A DNA stretch of 64,000 nt from Paenibacillus sp. JQZ6Y-1 (GTDB taxonomy: Bacteria > Bacillota > Bacilli > Paenibacillales > Paenibacillaceae), in assembly GCF_040719145.1 (NCBI RefSeq), contig NZ_JBFDUZ010000001.1:1364001-1428000 (forward strand). The letters are read 5' to 3'. Of this stretch, positions 44,412 through 53,053 are shown piece after piece (position 1 is the first letter of the stretch; each line of letters opens with the position of its first letter). The notes beneath the pieces are model-generated. The model worked only from the letters and a program-made list of their open reading frames with translations, was not told the origin of the DNA and ran no database searches. Made by a program: the position numbers and the translations under genes.

Positions 44412-45341
44412 ATGGATTATATCAAAGGCTTTACCTATGGCTGGCTAAGTCAGCGTGGCGAGTTTCGTACCGAGGAAGCCAGACGCTCATTGCGTCTGAT
44501 GCAAGAGCGCACTGGAAGTGAATATGTTATTTTTGCATTGGCGGCATTGCAGGATACTCCGCATAGTACTGAGGTGGATTACCACGGAGAACATATGGTG
44601 GAGGACGATGAGCTGCTTGAGATGCTGCATTATGCGCAGTCACTCGGGATGCGAACTATGTTGAAGCCGACAGTCAATTGCCGTAATGGGACATGGCGTG
44701 CGCATATTAACTTTTTTGATCTGGATGTACCCTGTGAACCGAAATGGCATGAGTGGTTTGCAAGCTATACAGATTACCAATGTCATTATGCAAGAATTGC
44801 CGAGCAAGCTGGTTGTAGCATGATGATTGTTGGCTGTGAAATGGTGCAAACCGAGCGCCGTGCCGCAGAATGGCGACAGCTGATTACCGATGTACGTCAG
44901 CACTATACGGGGCTGATTAGCTATAACACGGACAAGTATCAAGAGGATCATGTGAAATGGTGGGATGCAGTGGACGTGATCTCCTCCAGCGGTTACTATC
45001 CACAGCAGGATTGGGAGCAGCAGCTCGAGCGGATAGAACAGATTGTGAAGCCATACAATAAGCCATTCTTTTTCGCAGAGGCGGGTTGTCCAAGTCGAAC
45101 CGGCTCGGCGGCGATTCCGAACGATTGGGGCTGGCAAGGAGAGGTCAATGGGCAGGAGCAGGCGGCGTATTATACAGCCATGTTTCAACATGCAGGCAAG
45201 CGCGATTGGGTGAGAGGATTTGGCTTGTGGGATTGGAGTGCGCTGCTGTATGAGGAAAACGCTGCGGATCAGGATGACGGGTATGGCGTGTTTGGCAAAC
45301 CGGCAGAGAAGGTCATTCGTGACTTTTACAGCTCGCGCTAA
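44412..45341 (+). CDS. GH113 beta-1,4-mannanase/mannosidase-like enzyme, cytoplasmic
   Basis: This 309-residue protein has no signal peptide and resembles GH113 enzymes such as AaManA. Visible features are GFTYGWLSQRGEF, MLKPTVNCRNGTWRAHI, the likely acid/base glutamate in MIVGCEMVQTE and the likely nucleophile in FFFAEAGCPS, followed by GFGLWDWSALLY. It would trim imported manno-oligosaccharides in the cytoplasm before phosphorolysis. The ATG at 44412 follows AAAGGA with good spacing and is preferred to the upstream ATG at 44391, which is 4 nt after the GH130 stop. Confidence 0.85.
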   Translation: MDYIKGFTYGWLSQRGEFRTEEARRSLRLMQERTGSEYVIFALAALQDTPHSTEVDYHGEHMVEDDELLEMLHYAQSLGMRTMLKPTVNCRNGTWRAHINFFDLDVPCEPKWHEWFASYTDYQCHYARIAEQAGCSMMIVGCEMVQTERRAAEWRQLITDVRQHYTGLISYNTDKYQEDHVKWWDAVDVISSSGYYPQQDWEQQLERIEQIVKPYNKPFFFAEAGCPSRTGSAAIPNDWGWQGEVNGQEQAAYYTAMFQHAGKRDWVRGFGLWDWSALLYEENAADQDDGYGVFGKPAEKVIRDFYSSR

Positions 45342-45557
45342 CATAAATGATTGGTGATTAGTGATTGAGGATTACTATAGAAATAGATGCAGAGATGGTG
45401 GACTTACAGATACAGACTATTTGTTTAACAGAATATTCGGTAGGATAGATATAAGCGCAATAGGGAGGGGATGTGTCCAGTGGAGACATTGCCTTCCTTT
45501 GCCGCGCTAACCGACTTGTATCGTTCATCTTGTATCGTTGATAAAGGAGGAAGTTGT

Positions 45558-46520
45558 ATGTCAGATATGCCACTTGCACAAATGAAGGAGTATCAGGGGA
45601 GCAGTCCTAAGCCTGCGGATTTCGATGAATATTGGACACGTGCGTTAGCGGAGCTGGACCGTCAGCCGCTAGATTATGAGCTAATGCGAGCGGACTTTCA
45701 GTCGCCGCTGGCAGAGTGTTTTCATTTGTATTTTACCGGAGTAGGTGGAGCCAACGTACATGCCAAACTGGTACGACCGATCAAACGCGCATCGGACAAA
45801 CCGGGACCGGGTCTAGCGATGTTCCACGGATACGCTTGCGATAGCGGGGAATGGTTCGATAAAGTCAATTATGCTGCTCATGGCTTTACTGTGCTTGCAT
45901 TAGACTGCCGCGGACAAGCAGGACCTTCGCTTGATCCGGTAACGATTCAGGGTACAACGGTACGCGGTCATATTATTCGAGGCATTGATGATCCTGATCC
46001 CGATAAGCTGTATTATCGCAATGTGTTTCTGGATACGGTGCAGACGGTACGTATTCTGATGAGCATGGACGAGGTGGATGAAGGGCGGATTGGTGTATAT
46101 GGAGCCTCGCAGGGTGGAGCGCTTGCTACGGCATGTGCTGCTCTGGAACCTCGTGTGCAAATTGCTATTCCGGTGTATCCATTTTTGTCGGATTACAGAC
46201 GAGCGTTTGACGTCAGCCCGACCACATCGGCTTACGAGGAACTGGTATACTACTTCCGTTTCTTCGATCCCAATCATCTGCGTGAGGATGAGATTTTTAA
46301 TAAACTCGGCTATATCGACATTCAAAATCTTGCAGATCGTATTCAGGCTGACGTGCTATGGGTAACGGCACTAAGCGATATCATCTGTCCGCCATCGACT
46401 CAATTCGCAGCGTATAACAAGATTGAAGGTAATAAAGAGCTATTGATCTATCACGAATACGGTCATGAGTATTTGCCGTATCTGGGCGATATGGCATTGC
46501 GCACCTTTCTGAAGCTATAA
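45558..46520 (+). CDS. Acetyl esterase, CE7 family (acetylxylan esterase/cephalosporin-C deacetylase)
   Basis: This 320-residue cytoplasmic alpha/beta-hydrolase has the CE7 signatures RGQAG (DCRGQAGPSLD), the nucleophile serine in GVYGASQGGAL, the aspartate in ALSDIICPPST and the histidine in YHEYGHEYLPYL. Such enzymes remove acetyl groups from short sugar chains; here acetylated manno-oligosaccharides are the likely substrates. The ATG at 45558 follows AAAGGAGG; 29 in-frame upstream codons lack a ribosome site. It is the last gene of the mannan locus, 216 nt after GH113. Confidence 0.92.
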   Translation: MSDMPLAQMKEYQGSSPKPADFDEYWTRALAELDRQPLDYELMRADFQSPLAECFHLYFTGVGGANVHAKLVRPIKRASDKPGPGLAMFHGYACDSGEWFDKVNYAAHGFTVLALDCRGQAGPSLDPVTIQGTTVRGHIIRGIDDPDPDKLYYRNVFLDTVQTVRILMSMDEVDEGRIGVYGASQGGALATACAALEPRVQIAIPVYPFLSDYRRAFDVSPTTSAYEELVYYFRFFDPNHLREDEIFNKLGYIDIQNLADRIQADVLWVTALSDIICPPSTQFAAYNKIEGNKELLIYHEYGHEYLPYLGDMALRTFLKL

Positions 46521-46651
46521 ATAAAGCGCATATCGAAGATGTAACCAATTGTTAACAATGATGTAAACAAATATCACAAAATGGATATGGATTCACATAT
46601 CGCTACTGGTGTACACTAAGCTCATACTTTTACTTACAAGGAGGAAAGAAT

Positions 46652-47212
46652 ATGGAAAATGCCGCGTTTGGTCATTTGTTTTTGGAGATTTCCGTTCATC
46701 GGCTGTGTGATCTGTACCGTAATAAATGCAAAACCGCGTTAGAGAGCATGACACACGAACAGTTATGGACGCAGCCGTATCCAGATGCCAATACAACTGG
46801 CGGGATTGTGTTGCACGTTGCCGAGCATATTCATCGCAGTGTACTCTGTCTGAATGAACGGGAAAGCTTACTGCCATCGGGCTTTTCCCATTACTTTCCT
46901 GATACGTATGAACAGCCGCATGAAGTGATGGAGCGTCTGGATGCTGAACTGGCTGCATGGCGCGAATCGATTCATCGACTGCTGGAACAGCCACAGCGTC
47001 TGCAACCAGATCATGTACACGACATTTACCATCTGGTGGAGCATGCCAGCTATCATCTAGGTCAAGTGATTGATCGAGCCAAAGCGGCGAGTGGAGTAGA
47101 TTTTGACTTTGCACGCAATGGCATGAACGAACGTTATCTGCGTACTCAGATCGACCAGAACCGCCGCCGTCAGGAATTTATGGCGCGGAATCAGGAGATT
47201 TATACGTTATAA
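46652..47212 (+). CDS. DinB-like four-helix metal-binding protein
   Basis: This 186-residue soluble protein has the DinB/YfiT pattern of three metal-binding histidines: one in VLHVAEHIHRSV and two in HDIYHLVEHASYHLGQVID. Proteins of this superfamily include thiol transferases and stress-induced proteins of unknown role. The start follows AAGGAGG. It appears to be transcribed alone. The substrate cannot be inferred. Confidence 0.82.
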   Translation: MENAAFGHLFLEISVHRLCDLYRNKCKTALESMTHEQLWTQPYPDANTTGGIVLHVAEHIHRSVLCLNERESLLPSGFSHYFPDTYEQPHEVMERLDAELAAWRESIHRLLEQPQRLQPDHVHDIYHLVEHASYHLGQVIDRAKAASGVDFDFARNGMNERYLRTQIDQNRRRQEFMARNQEIYTL

Positions 47213-47418
47213 CAGAGCGTACTACGAAAGAATAAGCGATATTTCCAAATGACAAACCATCCTTCAATATATTATCCATTTGAAAGCTTTGGAGCGCTCT
47301 GATAAAATTCAAGAGTAATCCGAAGCTTTTATTGCGTTTTAAGCAAATGGTTGGTTTTGAGCAGATGCTCACATTTTCGTTTCAAGCAAGTGACTATATG
47401 ATGTATGGAGAATGGATA

Positions 47419-48045
47419 ATGCCTCAATCGACGCAACACAAACGACAGATTTACACTCGACTGGCAATGCGCATTGGAATAGCTATCTTGATCGCTTACA
47501 TTGCACTATTTGCCTTTTCTGCGTATTCCATCTGGACCTTTGCGGATAAAAATCAGGTGGCGACGACCGATGCTGCGGTTGTACTCGGTGCAGCTGTAAC
47601 TGATAGTCAGCCCTCGCCCGTATTCCGCGAACGTATCCATCATGGGATTTGGCTATATCAGCAAGGGTTGGCGTCCAAGCTGATCTTTACTGGTGGTTCA
47701 GATGAAGCTGGACAACCATCCGAAGCGGAAGTGGCGCGTACGTATGCACTCAGTCAAGGCGTGAAAGCCACCGATATTTACACGGATACGACGTCTCGCT
47801 ATACTTCGGAAAATATCCGCAATGCTGCTGCCATCGCCAAGGCACACCAGCTGCAAAAGCTGACCATCGTTAGTGATCCGCTGCATATGAAGCGGGCGAT
47901 GCTGATGGCAGAGGTTGACGGACTAAAGGCGTACTCCTCACCCACGCCTACATCCGCATATGTAAGTATGAGTAGTAAAATTCCATTTTTACTGCGAGAA
48001 ACGTTCTTTTATACCGGTTATTTGATTACCGTGCCGTTTCGTTAA
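47419..48045 (+). CDS. SanA/YdcF-type DUF218 membrane-anchored protein
   Basis: This 208-residue protein has one N-terminal membrane helix (about 17-36) and a DUF218 domain: TDAAVVLGAAVTDSQPSPVFRERI, GLASKLIFTGG, SEAEVARTYALSQGV, DTTSRYTSENIRNAA and LTIVSDPLHMKRAMLMAE. SanA-like proteins affect envelope permeability; a catalytic role on lipid-linked sugars has been suggested for relatives. The ATG at 47419 has 8 nt spacing from GGAG; a longer open frame begins at 47332 without one. A terminator follows at 48117. Confidence 0.88.
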   Translation: MPQSTQHKRQIYTRLAMRIGIAILIAYIALFAFSAYSIWTFADKNQVATTDAAVVLGAAVTDSQPSPVFRERIHHGIWLYQQGLASKLIFTGGSDEAGQPSEAEVARTYALSQGVKATDIYTDTTSRYTSENIRNAAAIAKAHQLQKLTIVSDPLHMKRAMLMAEVDGLKAYSSPTPTSAYVSMSSKIPFLLRETFFYTGYLITVPFR

Positions 48046-48116
48046 TCGGGGTACCACGCGTAATACAATATAAGGTACATTTGAAATAAGTGCTATGATA
48101 CACAAAAGAAGTTCAA

Positions 48117-48147
48117 AAAGCCCGGTGGAATCCTCTCACCGGGCTTT
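48117..48147. terminator. Bidirectional terminator between the DUF218 gene and a lipoprotein gene
   Basis: AAAGCCCGGTG (48117-48127) pairs with CACCGGGCTTT (48137-48147) around a 9-nt loop. Five T residues follow on the reverse strand and three on the forward strand. It lies between converging genes. Confidence 0.85.
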
Positions 48148-48202
48148 GCTGTATTCGCTATATTGCTATTTGTTTTCCATCGAAGAAGTATTTTATCATT
48201 TC

Positions 48203-48796
48203 CTATTGTAAGTCGGTCGAGATTCCGTGCCATTCTAACAGACTATCAGCATTGTTCTGATCACTGGCTACACGCCAGACGCCGTTTTCATGTTCCATAA
48301 TGAGCTTGCCACCGAGCGGAGCGGATTCGTTGCGCTCGTTCAGATGGAAATTCAGTCGATACGACAAGCGAATCAATTGCTCGGTATTGGATACGGTACG
48401 AGAACGAATGGTAATATCCTTGGGAGTGGCAGAGCTATGCTCATGAATGGCAATTTGTAGAGGAAGGGTAAGGGTCTTGTTTTTGTCCGCCCATGTGTAA
48501 TATTCGCTGTTTAAAAGAGGCTTCAGCTTTTGTTTCATGGATGCAACCTGTTGCTTTAGATCCTTTTGCGTATATACACCATCTACGCTGTATTGACTTT
48601 TTAAATATTTGGCGGCTGCTTGCATCGCGCCTTGAATCTGGGTTTCATCTGGACCCAAAGATTGATTTGGTTGCTTGGCGCTCGCGGTGGCATTGCCTAT
48701 TGCGGTACGATCTGCCGATTCGGCTGAGGAACAGCCGTTCATCACCATTGCCATCAATATCATGATACTCACACTGGATCTGAATACGCGCATCAT
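48203..48796 (-). CDS. Lipoprotein of unknown function
   Basis: This 197-residue protein has a signal peptide with lipobox MNGC (Cys22), so it is anchored to the outer face of the membrane. A short Ser/Ala/Gln-rich linker precedes a soluble domain with GVYTQKDLKQQVASMKQKLKPLLNSEYYTWADKNKTL and a C-terminal GGKLIMEHENGVWRVAS, which resembles the final strand of small NTF2-like or DUF-type accessory domains. I do not recognise the family. The start follows GAGGAGATA. Confidence 0.85.
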   Translation of the reverse strand: MMRVFRSSVSIMILMAMVMNGCSSAESADRTAIGNATASAKQPNQSLGPDETQIQGAMQAAAKYLKSQYSVDGVYTQKDLKQQVASMKQKLKPLLNSEYYTWADKNKTLTLPLQIAIHEHSSATPKDITIRSRTVSNTEQLIRLSYRLNFHLNERNESAPLGGKLIMEHENGVWRVASDQNNADSLLEWHGISTDLQ

Positions 48797-49240
48797 TATC
48801 TCCTCTCCGCAGACCGGTCTATAGATGACAGGAGACGGAATCTTGTCCCAGCTATCGTGGATATACGAGAAGCATCATTGCAAATGCCACGTGTAGAAGA
48901 GAAAGCGTGTATGCGACATGTACAGAGTAGAAAATATCCATCCTAATATAGGGCGGTCTGTAACAGTTAGATTCTGTTGCTCTTTACATACCCGATTCAT
49001 ACGATTAGAAAAGCACAAACCTAATATATTTAAAATTTTTACTTTTCTAGATCCAAAAAAATACCTAACATAGCAAAACCGGCTGGTGATTGGAAATGAA
49101 TGCTTGTCGGGTAATAGAAGCAGTAGATGTATGAGAAGTAGTAACTGTATGTGATAAAGCCTATACGCTGTTATTTAGGCTTTATCAGAAAAGGTCATAA
49201 TTAGATTGATCACTCATCACAATATATTGGAGGAACGTAC
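48797..49240. other. Intergenic region between divergent genes
   Basis: No gene is seen in these 444 bp, which are A/T rich around 49010-49080. The only clear structure is the inverted repeat at 49153-49186, listed separately. Promoters for the divergent lipoprotein and membrane protein genes must lie here but no strong consensus stands out. Confidence 0.45.
49153..49186 (+). repeat. Hairpin upstream of a membrane protein gene
   Basis: GATAAAGCCTA (49153-49163) pairs perfectly with TAGGCTTTATC (49176-49186) around 12 nt. It ends 54 bp before the start codon at 49241. There is no T-tract. It may be a leader hairpin or an operator. Confidence 0.55.
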
Positions 49241-49870
49241 ATGCGCTATGTGCTGCTGATTGTCTGGCTTGGTTTTATTGGATATGCGTTTGGATTCGCA
49301 CCGGATTCTGTCGGCCCTGATCCGTATTTGCGCTCATTGTTGACTCTACAATCGGATGAACCGTCGTTGCTAGCGATGTTCACGCTGCTTGGTCTGTTTC
49401 CATTATCGTATGCGTGTCTGCTGCTGCGTACGGATAATCGGGCTATTCCAGCATGGCCATTTGTTATCGGATCATTTGCGCTGGGTGCTTTTGCTTTATT
49501 ACCGTATTTTATATTGACTGCTTCTGGAACATGGGCAGCTCGTACGCACACTATTCGCACCGCAGACTCCATACGTCGCAGTACAGAGGGTGCTGCCACT
49601 CATTGGATTTTGCTCATTGTGACTATATTTGTGATGGGATACGGCTTGCTGAGTGGAGATGGAGCGGCGTATCATCAGGCGTTTGATACATCAGCTTTTG
49701 TGCATACGATGACGATTGATTTTGTGATTTTGACTCTGCTGTCGGTTTATGCGATTTATGTGGATGAACGTAGGCAGCATCAGCCCGCGGGATTGGCATG
49801 GATCGGATTGATACCAGTTATTGGACTATTGCTGTATGTATGGCGGACAAGAGAAACGAAGGTGCAATAA
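49241..49870 (+). CDS. Multi-pass membrane protein of unknown function
   Basis: This 209-residue protein has about six hydrophobic helices: near 1-20, 42-62, 70-95, 120-138, 155-172 and 183-200. The first helix contains WLGFIGYAFGFAPDS. No motif assigns a function. The start follows TTGGAGG. The gene ends about 115 nt before the spermidine-synthase-like gene on the same strand, so the two may share a transcript. Confidence 0.82.
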   Translation: MRYVLLIVWLGFIGYAFGFAPDSVGPDPYLRSLLTLQSDEPSLLAMFTLLGLFPLSYACLLLRTDNRAIPAWPFVIGSFALGAFALLPYFILTASGTWAARTHTIRTADSIRRSTEGAATHWILLIVTIFVMGYGLLSGDGAAYHQAFDTSAFVHTMTIDFVILTLLSVYAIYVDERRQHQPAGLAWIGLIPVIGLLLYVWRTRETKVQ

Positions 49871-49985
49871 CTGATATGCTCAGTGATGCACCTTTTGTAT
49901 TTGTTATCCTTTATACTAAGATAGAAGGTTGAATTATAATGAGGGAAGCATGTATCTTACCCATGATTTGAAGGAGATAGCCGCA

Positions 49986-50726
49986 GTGAATATTCTACAT
50001 CGTCAATCCAGTGCATATGAGCAGATTATCGTTTACGAAACGGACCGATTGTATGGAGAAAAGGGTCATTTTCGCGTGCTTCAATTTGCCAATGCGGATG
50101 TGCAGGGAGCACTTGATCTGAATGATCCACAGCGGATTGTGTTTGAGTATCCACGTGCTATTATTCATCTGCTGGAGCATAATGTGCAGGAGCTACAGCG
50201 ATTGTTTATTATTGGTCAGGGGATTGGGACGCTGGGTAATTATTTTGCTGACCGTGAAGTACAGATTGCGGAGCTGGATGTGGCAGTAGCGCGTCTTAGT
50301 GTGACATATTTTGGCTGCGATGCCGAACCTATTCTGATCGGTGATGGGCGTAGTATTCTGTCTACACAACCGGAGCAGCATTACGATGTCATTGTACTGG
50401 ACGCGTTCAGCGAAGAGGGAACACCGCTGCATCTCGTTTCGCTAGAGTGTTTGTATCTGATGCGAAGCAAGCTGCATGAGCATGGTTATATTGTGATGAA
50501 TCTGATTGGCCGAGGACCTAACGATATGCGTATTCATGCGATCTATACGACATTATGCGAAGTATTTGAACAGGTGCAATGCTTTCAGTTGCCAGTAGAA
50601 CAGAATAGTGATGTGCGCAATATTATTATGATGGCAGGCAACGATCCGATCCGCTACCAATTGCGACAAATGGCAGGCTTCACGATCATGCAGCCGAATT
50701 TGGCATATATATTATATGATGAATAG
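49986..50726 (+). CDS. Spermidine synthase-like SAM-dependent protein
   Basis: The protein has 246 residues from GTG 49986. It has the SpeE fold order: an N-terminal beta region (SSAYEQIIVYETDR), then LFIIGQGIGTLGNYF in place of the usual GGGDG nucleotide loop, VQIAELDVAVARLSVTYF, and the active-site-like block HYDVIVLDAFSEEGTPLHLVSLECLYLMRSKL. Because GGGDG is changed to GQGIG, it may not be a true aminopropyltransferase. GTG 49986 follows AAGGAG with 9 nt spacing. An in-frame ATG at 49950 behind GAGGGA would add 12 residues, and a TTG at 49929 is less likely. Confidence 0.8.
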   Translation: MNILHRQSSAYEQIIVYETDRLYGEKGHFRVLQFANADVQGALDLNDPQRIVFEYPRAIIHLLEHNVQELQRLFIIGQGIGTLGNYFADREVQIAELDVAVARLSVTYFGCDAEPILIGDGRSILSTQPEQHYDVIVLDAFSEEGTPLHLVSLECLYLMRSKLHEHGYIVMNLIGRGPNDMRIHAIYTTLCEVFEQVQCFQLPVEQNSDVRNIIMMAGNDPIRYQLRQMAGFTIMQPNLAYILYDE

Positions 50727-50850
50727 AGAAGTCATTCAGCGTATGACTCATGATGAAGTCATTCGGCAATATTACCTGAATGTCGGCGTATGATCTGTAT
50801 AATGAAATGAAGAATGAAGATGGTCGTAGAAGAAGTGAGGAGGCTGTATC

Positions 50851-51798
50851 ATGAACAGTGTTAATTCGCAGTCTATTGCACCACCGTTGGTACTTGCCGA
50901 AACAGAAGCGATTATACGTCGTTTGGACCAGCTTGCCTTTCGTGAAGGAAGTTATCCGTCTGCGCTGGAATGGTTGTATTTTAATCGGTATTCGCAAGCA
51001 CAGGCAACTGAACAATTATATGCGATGAATTGGCCGATTGTGGGGATTGCCGTGCAGGGAGGCAAGCGTATGCGTGTTGGTGAACAGACATTTACATATG
51101 GTGGAGCGCGTCTGTTCGTGGCCCCAGTGTCGCTGCCGATTACCTTTCAGACAATGCAGGCGAGTATAAAGGAACCATTTCTAGGTATTGGAATCTATCT
51201 GGACCCGCAACGTATTGCTGAGCTGGTTCCGAATGTGTATCCGCAAGGCTTACCACCTATGCACAAGCGCGAAGCTGGCTATGTGATGGATGCGGATGCT
51301 GCGCTTTTGAATGCAGTGGGACGATTACTAGAATGTTTGCGAGATCCGGGCGATGTACAATTACTGGCACCGTTAATTCGGGATGAGATCTATATCCGAT
51401 TGCTGCGTAGTCCGGTAGGTGTGTATATAGCAGAAACAGTATTCGCCGATTCGGTCGTTCAGCGAATGGTACAGGCTATTTCGTGGCTTCGTGAGAACTA
51501 TGATCAACCCTTTAAAGTACCGGAGCTGGCGAGTCGGGTTCATTTGAGCGAGTCATCGTTTCGGGAACAATTTAAGGCAGTGACAGGATTCAGCCCACTG
51601 CAATATCAGAAAATGCTGCGCTTGCAGGAATCACGGCGCTTGATGCTGTCAGAAGGCATGGATGCAACGCGTGCATGTCGCCTAGTTGGCTATGTCAGCG
51701 ATTCTCAATTTAGCCGTGATTATAGTCGTCTATTTGGCGATGCGCCGAGTCGCGATGTTGCACGCATGAAAATAAACGATCGCAAAGTTTTCCGTTGA
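50851..51798 (+). CDS. AraC-family transcriptional regulator
   Basis: This 315-residue protein has an N-terminal AraC_N-type effector domain (about 20-190) and a C-terminal pair of helix-turn-helix motifs (about 205-305): FKVPELASRVHLSESSFREQFKAVTGFSPLQYQKMLRL and DATRACRLVGYVSDSQFSRDYSRLFGDAPSRDV. It probably regulates the SDR gene that follows 160 bp later, a pairing common for this type. The start follows GTGAGGAGG. The ligand is unknown. Confidence 0.92.
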   Translation: MNSVNSQSIAPPLVLAETEAIIRRLDQLAFREGSYPSALEWLYFNRYSQAQATEQLYAMNWPIVGIAVQGGKRMRVGEQTFTYGGARLFVAPVSLPITFQTMQASIKEPFLGIGIYLDPQRIAELVPNVYPQGLPPMHKREAGYVMDADAALLNAVGRLLECLRDPGDVQLLAPLIRDEIYIRLLRSPVGVYIAETVFADSVVQRMVQAISWLRENYDQPFKVPELASRVHLSESSFREQFKAVTGFSPLQYQKMLRLQESRRLMLSEGMDATRACRLVGYVSDSQFSRDYSRLFGDAPSRDVARMKINDRKVFR

Positions 51799-51956
51799 AT
51801 TAGGCAAACTTGTCGTCAGAACAGGTAAATATGCTCCTTTCTCTTCTCCTATAATGTAAAAAAAGACAGCCAACTGCTTCACCTTATCTCGATGCGGCAG
51901 TGGCACTTGTCAGATTAATTGCGTTAATAGAAGAGATATCTGAGGAGGAGCATAGG

Positions 51957-52928
51957 ATGCGCGTACTTGTTACAGGAGCAAGCGGATTTATCGGTTCAGC
52001 CATTGTGAAGGAATTGTTAGCGAATGGTCATGAGGTCAAAGGTCTAGTGCGCTCACCAGAAGCTGCGGCTGCTCTGCGACGCCAGGGCGTCGAAGCCGTA
52101 CAAGGCTCGATTGAAAATACAGCCGTTTTGCGAGAGGCTGGTCAGCATATGGATGGCGTCGTGCATACTGCTTTTTTTCATTCCTTTGGGCATGCAGGCT
52201 TGCGTACGAAGCTGCGTATTATGCTTGGTGGGAGCTTGAAGCAGGCGCCTGCTCGATTCATGAAGGCTGCCGTGCAAACGGACCAACATGTGATTGAGAC
52301 GATGGGGAATCTATTATCAGCTTCTGGTGGCTCTCTGGTCATTGCGATGCCTACGATGACCATGACTGCTCAACAGCTTGCTTTGGAGGATCAGCCAGCA
52401 GATCTTCATTCGGTTGGTGGATTGCGCGCTGCCTCAGAGCATACAGCACTAGCAATGGCAAAACGCGGCGTCCATACTTCGGTTGTACGTCTCCCACCAA
52501 TTGTATATGGGGAAGGAGATCGCGGCGGATTATTGCCATCCTTAATCCAACAAGCACGCAAGGCAGGACAGTCTGCCTATATTCATGATGGCAGCAATCG
52601 ATGGGCATCTGTTCATCGTTTGGACGCTGCCCGTGTATTCCGTCTCGCACTGGAAACGGGTACAGGAGCATCACGATTTCATGCGGTATCTGACGAAGGA
52701 TTGGCTTTTCGTGAGATTGCAGGATATATCGGCGAATCACTGAAACTGCCTACCCAAAGTCTGAATACCGAGCAGGCAAATGCTCATTTTAGCTGGTTGT
52801 CTTCTTTTGCAGCGACCGACAATCCGGTATCTGCCCATGCAACGATGCAAAGCTTGAATTGGCGACCGGAGCAACCTTCGCTGCAAGATGAATGGGCAAA
52901 AGGTTATTATACGCAATTAGCCCGCTAG
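51957..52928 (+). CDS. NAD(P)-binding SDR/epimerase-family protein
   Basis: This 323-residue protein begins with the dinucleotide-binding motif VTGASGFIGSAIVKELL and continues with the extended-SDR pattern (GVEAVQGSIENTAVL; GVVHTAFFHSFG; VRLPPIVYGEGDRGGLLP). The catalytic YxxxK of classical SDRs is not evident; the region reads GGLRAASEHTALAMAKRG, with Arg and Ser-Glu at the place of Tyr. The catalytic status is therefore uncertain. The ATG at 51957 follows GAGGAGGAGC; 19 upstream in-frame codons have no ribosome site. It is likely controlled by the preceding AraC-type regulator. Confidence 0.87.
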   Translation: MRVLVTGASGFIGSAIVKELLANGHEVKGLVRSPEAAAALRRQGVEAVQGSIENTAVLREAGQHMDGVVHTAFFHSFGHAGLRTKLRIMLGGSLKQAPARFMKAAVQTDQHVIETMGNLLSASGGSLVIAMPTMTMTAQQLALEDQPADLHSVGGLRAASEHTALAMAKRGVHTSVVRLPPIVYGEGDRGGLLPSLIQQARKAGQSAYIHDGSNRWASVHRLDAARVFRLALETGTGASRFHAVSDEGLAFREIAGYIGESLKLPTQSLNTEQANAHFSWLSSFAATDNPVSAHATMQSLNWRPEQPSLQDEWAKGYYTQLAR

Positions 52929-53053
52929 AAATCATAGCATCCTGTATAGCCAAAATAGAAAAGAAGCCTACAGTCGTATGGAAAAGAAACGAAAACAGAC
53001 CAGCAGTGACGAATAGAGTCACTGCTGGTCTGTTTGTCTACCGATACTACAAC

